Source: an uncultured Lachnospiraceae bacterium
GTDB taxonomy: Bacteria > Bacillota > Clostridia > Lachnospirales > Lachnospiraceae
NCBI GenBank assembly: GCA_958444395.1
Contig: CAUCOL010000022.1
Coordinates: 1 to 10,767 of the forward strand
Length of the DNA stretch: 10,767 nt
Reading direction: 5' to 3'
Shown piece after piece: positions 1 through 5,953 of this stretch. Each line of letters opens with the position of its first letter. Within the stretch, counting starts at the first letter, position 1. The translations under genes and the position numbers were made by a program. The notes beneath the pieces are model-generated. The model did not search any database, was not told the DNA's origin, and was given only the letters and a program-made list of their open reading frames with translations.

Positions 1-2
1 GT

Positions 3-9
3 AAGGATG
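3..9 (+). promoter_or_regulatory. Ribosome binding site deciding a TTG start
   Basis: The sequence AAGGATG ends 7 nt before a TTG codon at 17-19, which opens the AEC transporter reading frame. No ATG lies in frame close to this site, and the residues after the TTG already match the usual start of an AEC carrier (a short hydrophobic first helix). The TTG is therefore the likely start. The promoter lies outside the window. Confidence 0.6.
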
Positions 10-16
10 AGATATT

Positions 17-967
17 TTGAATAGTTTTATTTTTAGTTTGAATGCTACTGTTCCTATTTTTGCGATGATGGTCATCGGAAATATTCTGAAGCGGATGCAC
101 CTGATCGACGAGCACTTTGCTTCCGTCGCAAATAAATTTGTTTTTAAGGTATGTCTGCCGTGCCTGCTTTTTTCAGATCTGGCAGTTACAGATATACGGC
201 ATCACTTTGATCCGCAATATGTGGGCTACTGTTTTGCCGTAACGTTAATCTCTATTTTGGTAATCTGGTATTTTGCCCGGCATTTGTTGAAAGATAAAAC
301 TTCGGTTGGTGCTTTTGTACAATGTTCTTACCGAAGCAGTGCTGCGATCCTGGGGATTGCATTTATCCAGAATATTTATGGAACATCCGGCATGGCACCT
401 CTGATGATCATCGGATCAGTTCCTCTTTACAATATTTTTGCAGTAATTATTCTGACCCTGGAAAGTAATAATGAAGAGATCTCGAATAATACCCATCAGA
501 TCAAAGCTACGTTCCTGAATGTGTTAAAAAACCCAATCATTATCGGTATCTTTCTGGGACTTCTGGCTTCCTTAGTGAATCTGAAGCTGCCACATATTGC
601 CGACAAAACGATTCAGAATCTGGCTGTTATGACATCGCCTCTGGCTCTGATATCCATCGGTGCTACTTTTGAAGGAAAGAAAGCTCTTGCAAAGATTAAA
701 CCTACGCTGGTTGCTACTTTCTTAAAGCTGCTGGGGCTGGCAACTGTATTTCTGCCTGTAGCGATCTATCTGGGCATGCGCGATCAGAAGCTGGTCGCTA
801 TCCTGGTTATGCTAGCATCACCGTGTACACCAACGTCCTATATCATGGCGAAGAACATGGATGGGGACGATGTGCTGGCATCCAGTATCATTGTTGCCAC
901 CACACTGCTCTCCTCTATCACGTTGACCTTCTGGATCTTTCTGATGCGAACGATGCACCTGATATAA
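17..967 (+). CDS. AEC family transporter (auxin efflux carrier-like)
   Basis: This is a 316-residue, very hydrophobic protein with about ten predicted membrane segments in two halves, which is the usual size and shape of bacterial AEC (Pfam Mem_trans) carriers. Family-like signs are an N-terminal helix with few charges running into ILKRMHLID, the helix breaks NPIIIG near residue 172, SPLALISIGATFEGKK near 207 and LASPCTPTSYIMAK near 267. Known bacterial relatives export or import small organic acids such as malate or malonate; the substrate here cannot be read from sequence. The start is TTG at 17 with a good ribosome binding site. It stands alone on the plus strand and converges on the leftward gene ending at 1082. 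Hairpins at 974-1002 and 1019-1078 follow the stop. The family call is firm; the substrate is unknown. Confidence 0.9.
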   Translation: MNSFIFSLNATVPIFAMMVIGNILKRMHLIDEHFASVANKFVFKVCLPCLLFSDLAVTDIRHHFDPQYVGYCFAVTLISILVIWYFARHLLKDKTSVGAFVQCSYRSSAAILGIAFIQNIYGTSGMAPLMIIGSVPLYNIFAVIILTLESNNEEISNNTHQIKATFLNVLKNPIIIGIFLGLLASLVNLKLPHIADKTIQNLAVMTSPLALISIGATFEGKKALAKIKPTLVATFLKLLGLATVFLPVAIYLGMRDQKLVAILVMLASPCTPTSYIMAKNMDGDDVLASSIIVATTLLSSITLTFWIFLMRTMHLI

Positions 968-973
968 TCCCCC

Positions 974-1002
974 ATTCCGCAGACGCTATGCGTCTGCGGA
1001 AT
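974..1002. repeat. Perfect 13-bp hairpin in the convergent gap
   Basis: Bases 974-986 (ATTCCGCAGACGC) and 990-1002 form a perfect 13-bp inverted repeat with a 3-nt loop (TAT), 7 nt after the AEC stop codon. Neither strand has a clear T-tract directly after it, so a classic intrinsic terminator is not certain. It may instead act as a 3'-end barrier to RNA decay. The left arm plus loop recurs almost identically at 5088-5108, which suggests a small repeat family. Confidence 0.65.
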
Positions 1003-1018
1003 CGCAAGAAAAACAGAA

Positions 1019-1078
1019 AAACTTCCCACACCGCCAGGATGTCAGGTCTTTCACTGCCCCTGGCGGTGTGGGAAGTTT
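1019..1078 (-). terminator. Intrinsic terminator, 20-bp stem, for the leftward genes
   Basis: Bases 1019-1038 and 1059-1078 are perfect reverse complements (20 bp) around a 20-nt loop. On the minus strand the stem ends in TTT and is followed by TTCTGTTTTTCTTG, a U-rich tail fitting Rho-independent termination just after the stop codon at 1082. On the plus strand the stem is followed by GCTTTAGTTATT, a weaker tail, so it may also stop the AEC transcript. Confidence 0.85.
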
Positions 1079-1081
1079 GCT

Positions 1082-2554
1082 TTAGTTATTCATCGATGCG
1101 ATCAGGGCTGCGATCTCATCCGGCGACATCATTTTATTTGCATTCTCCGTTCCTTCCGGTTCTGGCTCAAACAGATCCGGAATATGACTCGTACTGTCCT
1201 GTGACCCGGTACTGTCAGATGCTTTCCCCTGTTCTGGCAACGGGATCTCTTCCGGCTCATCTGCGACGATGGCTTCTTCTTCCTCTGTCGGTTCTTCCCG
1301 GACGACTTCCTCGGCTACTACCTCCGGCTCGTCTGCGACGATGGCTTCTTCTTCCTCTGTCGGTTCTTCCCGGACGACTTCCTCGGCTACTACCTCCGGC
1401 TCGTCTATGACGATGGCTTCTTCCACGATCGGCTCTTTTGGCACAATCTCCCCGTCAAACGGATCGCCTTCCGCTCCGGACGTCACCGGCTGCAGCTGCA
1501 GACTGTTGACCTGTTCCTTTATCTCTTGCAATGCATCGCAGATCTGCTGTGCGGATTCTGTATTCTGCTCCTGCAATGTCTGTTTAATCTCTTCGATATA
1601 TTTCTGATTATAGCGCACTATGATACGGGCTGCTTTCATGGCGGCATTCTCGGAGGATTTACCGATCCGTTCCAGTCCTTCCGCCTCCAGCTCATCCAGC
1701 ATCTTACGGACGACTGCCTGCAGCAGTTCTGCAGAAACCTCTGTCTCCACGGTCGGCCGCTGTCCGTCTATCGTTCCCGCCATACCGGAGAGTTCTTTTA
1801 TAATGGCTTCTTTTCCCTCTGCGAGGGCTTCGATTACCGCTGTCAGTTTAGCATCGACCGCTTCTTTTTCATCCCGAACCGCTTCTGCTAATACAGAAAG
1901 TTCTGTACTGCCTGCACCATTTTCTCCGGCAAATGCTTCTGCTGCCTCTGCCACTTCTTCACCGACTGTTTCTTTTCCTGTGGCGATCGTTTCTGCCAGT
2001 CCAGATATTTCATTAACAACAGCTGCCCGTTCTTCGGTAACTGCCTCGGCTACTGCAGCTATCTCTTTTGTAACGGCTTCCTTTTCTTCGGCTACCGCTT
2101 CTGCCACAGCGGCTATCTCTTTCAAAACTGCAGCTATTTCCCCTGAGGAAACTGTGGATCCCTGCTCTGCCGTTACAGCTGCTGCACCGGGTATCGTCTC
2201 CTCGTTTGCTGCAACTGTCCCCGAAGAAACAGCAGCCTCCTGTGACAGCTTCCGGAGATTAACATAAATCGCCTTTTCCAGCTTTACCTGCTCCTCCAGC
2301 TTGCCTAACAGCAACTGGTAGGTCTGATTATGATACTCCCGCTGACGGTTTTCCTCTTTCTTACGGACGGCGGTCACTGACTTATAGATCTCATCAACAG
2401 CAAAATAGACACAGCATACTATGACACCTGCCAGAACGATGCTTAAGATCATTCCCATCACCGATGACGAAAGTGTCTTATTAAAAAGTATTTCTGCCAG
2501 TATTGCTGCTGTTCCAACTACAATAGATACTACGATATTATTGTCTGTCTTCAT
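1082..2554 (-). CDS. Membrane-anchored helical repeat protein with acidic tail, unknown function
   Basis: I do not recognise a named family for this 490-residue protein. Two membrane helices lie at about residues 7-23 and 30-53, followed by a basic, coiled-coil-like segment (about 60-105). Residues 146-271 form seven consecutive 18-residue repeats of the type EIAAVAEAVAEEKEAVTK, rich in A, E and V. A further helical segment (about 275-355) leads into a very acidic region with a 24-residue tandem repeat (about 385-433). The protein ends in MSPDEIAALIASMNN, which resembles the N-terminal EIDALL peptide of FliM. With two helices and no signal peptide, the long C-terminal part is probably cytoplasmic. 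The upstream site is weak (GAGAG 4 nt before the ATG). It lies 122 nt downstream of the CotH-like gene on the same strand and may be co-transcribed with it. A scaffold or spacer role is inference only. Confidence 0.85.
   Translation of the reverse strand: MKTDNNIVVSIVVGTAAILAEILFNKTLSSSVMGMILSIVLAGVIVCCVYFAVDEIYKSVTAVRKKEENRQREYHNQTYQLLLGKLEEQVKLEKAIYVNLRKLSQEAAVSSGTVAANEETIPGAAAVTAEQGSTVSSGEIAAVLKEIAAVAEAVAEEKEAVTKEIAAVAEAVTEERAAVVNEISGLAETIATGKETVGEEVAEAAEAFAGENGAGSTELSVLAEAVRDEKEAVDAKLTAVIEALAEGKEAIIKELSGMAGTIDGQRPTVETEVSAELLQAVVRKMLDELEAEGLERIGKSSENAAMKAARIIVRYNQKYIEEIKQTLQEQNTESAQQICDALQEIKEQVNSLQLQPVTSGAEGDPFDGEIVPKEPIVEEAIVIDEPEVVAEEVVREEPTEEEEAIVADEPEVVAEEVVREEPTEEEEAIVADEPEEIPLPEQGKASDSTGSQDSTSHIPDLFEPEPEGTENANKMMSPDEIAALIASMNN
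1252..1424 (-). repeat. 72-bp tandem repeat, 2.4 copies, in frame
   Basis: Copies start at 1252 and 1324, with a partial third at 1396-1424. The first two copies are almost identical at the DNA level (for example A versus G at 1259/1331). The unit encodes 24 residues (EPEVVAEEVVREEPTEEEEAIVAD order). Near identity of the DNA implies recent duplication or ongoing copy-number change. Being a multiple of 3, gains and losses keep the frame. Confidence 0.9.
1742..2119 (-). repeat. Seven consecutive 18-residue protein repeats
   Basis: Residues 146-271 of the anchored protein divide without gaps into seven 18-residue units, for example EIAAVAEAVAEEKEAVTK, EIAAVAEAVTEERAAVVN, EISGLAETIATGKETVGE, ELSVLAEAVRDEKEAVDA and KLTAVIEALAEGKEAIIK. 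The units are degenerate in protein and DNA, so they are older than the 72-bp repeat. A residue period of 18 corresponds to five turns of alpha helix. Confidence 0.85.
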
Positions 2555-2610
2555 ATTCTCTCAGTGCCCCCATTCTGTCTTCCGTCACCGGAAGCCTTTT
2601 CTAATATCGG

Positions 2611-2667
2611 AAGAAAGCAGGAAAATACTGCGAACCCGGCATTTTCCTGGCAACGTGCTTCTTTCTT
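2611..2667 (-). other. Imperfect hairpin between the CotH-like and anchored-protein genes
   Basis: CAGGAAAAT at 2618-2626 pairs perfectly with 2641-2649 around a 14-nt loop. AAGAAAG (2611-2617) can extend the stem with 2661-2667 after an 11-nt bulge. On the minus strand it follows the CotH-like stop codon by about 10 nt and is trailed by a pyrimidine-rich but not T-rich tract. It could be a weak terminator or a 3'-end stabiliser. A second small stem (CTTCCG, 2579-2584, with 2589-2594) lies just before the next gene. No convincing promoter was seen in this 122-nt gap. Confidence 0.4.
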
Positions 2668-2676
2668 GCATTCTTC

Positions 2677-5058
2677 CTATGCAACTTTTACATTTTTCTT
2701 CGTTGTCTGATATCCTGCTTTTGCCACTTTCACCTGAAGCTTCATGCCTTTACGAAGTCTGGACGACAGTCTTACAGTGACGACACCCTTTCCGGATGCT
2801 GTCCAGGTATATTTCCTATATGTTTTCTTTCCATTATACATCATTTTTTTGGAAAGTGTGATCGTAACTTTTCCTTTTGATACCGTTTTTATTTTGATCG
2901 TACGACGGCCTTTTACCGCTGTTACCTTTAATGCTATTTTCTTCGCAGAAGCCGATGTATCCGCCGGCTGGGATGACACAGATGGCTGTGCGCTTGCCCC
3001 CGGTGTCTGTACAGGCTGTGGTGACACAGATGGCTGTGCACTTGCCCCCGGTGTCTGTACAGGTTGCGAAGATGCCCCCGGCGTCTGGCTCGGCTGTGGT
3101 GTTTCTTCCGGCTCCGTATAATACTTATCTATATAGGTAATGATCGCATCGATTCCTTTGACACGGCCGGTGACAAACTCTTTCAGCGCATTATAGCCCG
3201 CACTGCCACTGACGGTCGAAGTACACCACTGCTCTGCTTTCTCCTTACCAAAATATCTTGTATAATACTGCTGAAATAACGGTTCATAGGTTCCACGGAA
3301 CTTGTCCAGACATGTTACTGCTTTTGTCTGTTTAAAGGCACCATTTGCCAATCCATCCAGCTCCGTCTTATAGGCTGTGCGGAATTTCTCATTGCTCATG
3401 CACAGAATAAAACACTGCAGCGCCGGATTCATCGGCTCTTTCAGGTTCTGTCCCAAAAGTCCTTTACCATTTGTATTATAATTATCCTCCTTGATCGTAT
3501 TGGTGTAAATCTCACTCGCACCGCCACATCCGCCAAAGTCCAGATCATAGAAACAGAATCTCCAGCGTCCGTCTGCATATGGATTGCTGTCATCCGTTAC
3601 TGCCGTTTTCCACATAGACCAGTTTTTGCCCGGCCAGTCCCATTTATTGTTGACCCATACATTGACGGCAAAATAATCCATAACAGACTGCACGTCTACC
3701 AGCTTGCTAAATGCTTCGTAATCGGCATCTGCCTTCAGATCCTCATGCTCTTCAAAGAATTTCAACAATTCCTCATAATAATAATCTGCATTTGTCACTC
3801 CGTCCGGCAGGGTTCCCTCGTCCAGCTTGTAAGCATACTGCGCATCTGCCGCTGCATCGGATGCTTTATATACCACGATATCATCCTTATTCACACCGTG
3901 CGTCTGCTCAAAATAACTGTCGTCATAATCCTGCTGTAAAATATACAGTCCCCAGTATTCGCCATCAATATAGACGATACACGCTCTGGATGCCTGTGTC
4001 TCGCAATCCATCTCATCCAGCAGGCTCTGCCAGTATGTATCATTATATTTTGTGCCGTCAAACGCATAATTGCCACCGTTACGCAACACCAGCTTCTTAT
4101 GTTTGCCGATCACATCCCCATTCTGATCCTTTGCATTCTGAAAGAACTCGTATTTAAAATTCTTGGCACCATATTCATCTCTTGCATACAGACGCAGCCC
4201 CTTCATCAGATCCGAACGGGAATAATTTCCCTGAATACGGATGCCGCAATCCTGCTGCAGCTTTGCATCCAGCGTTGTACCATCTGTTTCAAAATAATCC
4301 ACATGTGCGGCACGCTCCCAGTCCTTGCCCCGCTGCTTGTAATTCGCATCCAGATTACGGCTGACATTCACTGCATTCCAGCTGTTCATTGTGTCGCTCT
4401 GAAGATATTCCTTCAGCGCATTCTCATAGATATCCCCTTTCACATAGATACCTGTCTTCGCATCGAACAGATCCTCGTAATTTACAGAGATCGACATAAC
4501 AGAAAGAGGTATGCCTGCTGCCTCTGCGCTCTCCTTTGCCCCTTCGATATGCTCTGCCACCGTTCCGACAAAATAAGTATTTGTCACAACTGCTCCATAA
4601 TTACCGGATGCATCTGATGCTACAGCGCGTACCACAGTTCCTTTATCCACCGCATCATCCGCCGGTGCTTTGACTGTACCGGTAAATTCTTTCTTGGAGT
4701 TATTCCATGTGACGTTTGCTGCATCATATAGAATTGGATCCACGGCTGTTACATAATTTGCATCACCACTCCGGTCTGTTATTCTGACACTATCTTCGTA
4801 TTTCTGACGTGTCGCACTCGTCCGTGGATCACTTCCATCCAGCGTGTAATACACGGCATCTGCATCACCACAATCCAGCTTTAACGCAAAATTCTCTGCA
4901 TAAACCCCGCTCTTCTGTGACATTGTCACTGTCAGTGGCTGTGCCTCTTCTGACTTCTTTGCCTGCGACACACCCGGTGTGCACCAGGCGATCAGAGCTG
5001 CCAGCCCAAACATCATTACAACCTTTTTCATTCTCATTCGCTGCTGCCTCTCTTTCAT
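2677..5058 (-). CDS. Secreted CotH kinase family protein with chitobiase-type domain and Pro-rich linker
   Basis: The chosen start gives 793 residues. A basic start and hydrophobic core (KKVVMMFGLAALIAW) ending near GVSQA form a signal peptide. Residues about 47-148 resemble a chitobiase/beta-hexosaminidase C-terminal-type beta-sandwich (YYTLDGSDPRTS). Residues about 183-603 match the CotH family: IQGNYSR (276-281), LRNGG (325-329), GEYWGLYILQQ (366-376), DWPGKNW (474-480) and FYDLDFGG (503-510). A Pro/Ser/Thr linker with a 16-residue repeat (about 647-703) precedes a basic, beta-rich C-terminal domain (about 708-793). Bacillus CotH is an atypical kinase acting on spore-coat proteins; the signal peptide and extra domains here suggest an extracellular version with unknown target. 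The frame stays open upstream to 5169, but the ATG at 5058 or, with GAGAGG 9 nt before it, at 5037 fits better. It follows trmB on the same strand. Confidence 0.88.
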   Translation of the reverse strand: MKERQQRMRMKKVVMMFGLAALIAWCTPGVSQAKKSEEAQPLTVTMSQKSGVYAENFALKLDCGDADAVYYTLDGSDPRTSATRQKYEDSVRITDRSGDANYVTAVDPILYDAANVTWNNSKKEFTGTVKAPADDAVDKGTVVRAVASDASGNYGAVVTNTYFVGTVAEHIEGAKESAEAAGIPLSVMSISVNYEDLFDAKTGIYVKGDIYENALKEYLQSDTMNSWNAVNVSRNLDANYKQRGKDWERAAHVDYFETDGTTLDAKLQQDCGIRIQGNYSRSDLMKGLRLYARDEYGAKNFKYEFFQNAKDQNGDVIGKHKKLVLRNGGNYAFDGTKYNDTYWQSLLDEMDCETQASRACIVYIDGEYWGLYILQQDYDDSYFEQTHGVNKDDIVVYKASDAAADAQYAYKLDEGTLPDGVTNADYYYEELLKFFEEHEDLKADADYEAFSKLVDVQSVMDYFAVNVWVNNKWDWPGKNWSMWKTAVTDDSNPYADGRWRFCFYDLDFGGCGGASEIYTNTIKEDNYNTNGKGLLGQNLKEPMNPALQCFILCMSNEKFRTAYKTELDGLANGAFKQTKAVTCLDKFRGTYEPLFQQYYTRYFGKEKAEQWCTSTVSGSAGYNALKEFVTGRVKGIDAIITYIDKYYTEPEETPQPSQTPGASSQPVQTPGASAQPSVSPQPVQTPGASAQPSVSSQPADTSASAKKIALKVTAVKGRRTIKIKTVSKGKVTITLSKKMMYNGKKTYRKYTWTASGKGVVTVRLSSRLRKGMKLQVKVAKAGYQTTKKNVKVA
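2966..3066 (-). repeat. 48-bp tandem repeat in the CotH-like linker
   Basis: The block containing GACACAGATGGCTGTG starts at 2975 and again at 3023, a 48-bp period, with the rest of the unit (CTTGCCCCCGGTGTCTGTACA) also repeated. A shorter degenerate third copy follows to about 3110. The unit encodes 16 residues of a TPGASAQPSVS type linker. The in-frame length lets the linker expand or shrink without breaking the gene. Confidence 0.85.
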
Positions 5059-5179
5059 GCTTTTTCTGCCTTGTGTAATAATACTCTCCATTCCGCAGAC
5101 GCTTTGCGCAGTATTTTTTACACCAGGATCCCTCCTGCTATCCTCCGGCATTTCCCCATAAGCACGCAAATATTTTTAT
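5059..5179 (-). other. trmB to CotH-like spacer with an orphan Shine-Dalgarno and partial hairpin repeat
   Basis: The 121 nt between the trmB stop and the chosen CotH-like start hold three things. A perfect AGGAGG (minus strand, 5131-5136) is followed 7 nt later by GTG (5121-5123) and at once by TAA (5118-5120). A 21-nt segment (5088-5108) matches 972-992 with one difference, and so repeats the left arm of the 974-1002 hairpin. A possible TATTAT -10 box (5078-5083, minus strand) has no good -35. A terminator for trmB was not seen, so read-through from trmB is plausible. Confidence 0.45.
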
Positions 5180-5836
5180 TTATTTCTCACGATGTGCCAC
5201 CAGGCGGCAGATCGGATTCCCCAGTTTATAAAATTTCTCTTCATACTCTGTCATCACGTTATTGTGTGCCGGTCCATCAACATGCAGATCATATGTATAC
5301 CCATCCAGGATCCATCCCGCTTCCTTAATCTGGTCCAGCGAAAAATCAAACAACGGTCGATTGTCTGTCTTAAACTGCACCACACCATCTTTTGCCAGAA
5401 TCTGATCATAACGCGCCAGAAACTGCGTGGATGTCAGACGGCGCTTTGCATGACGATCCTTCGGCCACGGATCCGAAAAGTTCAGATAGATCTTATCCAC
5501 TTCGCCCGGTGCAAAATATTTCGTGATATCCTCCGCATCCATACGCATAAACAGCAGATTATCCGTCTCCAGTTCTTCCCTTTTCTCCAGGGCTCGTACC
5601 AGCACGCTGGAATATTTCTCGATCCCGATATAATTGATCTGCGGATTCTGCTTCGCCATCTCCAGGATAAAACGTCCCTTTCCCATACCTACCTCGATAT
5701 GGATCGGATGGTCATTCTGAAAGAACTTCTCTCTCCATAGTCCCTGATAATCGGCACCATCTGCCCCATCCGTTTGTATTGTATAGGGATTTTCCAATAT
5801 TTTTTCCTGTGACCCTTTTACATTTCTAAGTCGCAT
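5180..5836 (-). CDS. trmB: tRNA (guanine-N7-)-methyltransferase
   Basis: TrmB makes m7G at position 46 in the variable loop of many tRNAs using S-adenosylmethionine. The 218-residue length is typical of the bacterial enzyme. The SAM-binding loop IEVGMGKG is at residues 47-54 and the acidic residue ending the next strand is E73 (IGIEKYS). MDAEDI lies at 99-104, the hallmark NFSDPWPKDRHAKRR at 119-133, and the family TEYEEKF motif at 196-202, close to the C terminus. All expected catalytic and binding motifs are present, so it should be active. An AGGAGG at 5842-5847 lies 5 nt before the ATG. It sits between the AI-2E family gene, 117 nt upstream, and the CotH-like gene; the link to these looks positional rather than functional. 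Confidence 0.97.
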   Translation of the reverse strand: MRLRNVKGSQEKILENPYTIQTDGADGADYQGLWREKFFQNDHPIHIEVGMGKGRFILEMAKQNPQINYIGIEKYSSVLVRALEKREELETDNLLFMRMDAEDITKYFAPGEVDKIYLNFSDPWPKDRHAKRRLTSTQFLARYDQILAKDGVVQFKTDNRPLFDFSLDQIKEAGWILDGYTYDLHVDGPAHNNVMTEYEEKFYKLGNPICRLVAHREK

Positions 5837-5841
5837 AGTTT

Positions 5842-5847
5842 CCTCCT
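5842..5847 (-). promoter_or_regulatory. trmB ribosome binding site
   Basis: A perfect minus-strand AGGAGG lies 5 nt before the trmB ATG at 5836. The rest of the 117-nt gap up to 5953 is purine-rich on the minus strand. It shows no clear promoter or terminator, so trmB may be read from the AI-2E family gene's transcript. Confidence 0.8.
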
Positions 5848-5953
5848 TCTTCTCTCCTGCTCAAATCATATGCCCCGGCTCTCAAATCCTTTTGACAGTC
5901 CGCCTTCTCCCTTACTCTCCTATCATTGTCGTCTATTCGCAGTTTATCTTTTC

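Noticed and set aside
974..1002. Simple terminator of the AEC gene
   Set aside because: The stem is strong but no T-run follows it on the plus strand, so it was recorded as a hairpin repeat instead.
823..1410. 195-codon plus-strand frame spanning the end of the AEC gene and both hairpins
   Set aside because: It overlaps a clear gene, both hairpins and the antisense of the next gene. The repeated LPGRLPRLLPPARL at its end is the antisense of the 72-bp repeat.
1269..2267. Plus-strand frames of 112, 121 and 215 codons with Ser/Ala-rich products
   Set aside because: These are antisense to the Glu/Ala-rich repeat gene. Their low-complexity products are what the opposite strand of such codons gives, and no start signals are present.
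5059..5169. Extension of the CotH-like gene upstream to a TTG at 5169
   Set aside because: The extra residues would put a hydrophilic stretch before an obvious signal peptide, no ribosome binding site serves the TTG, and the segment holds hairpin and leader-like sequence.
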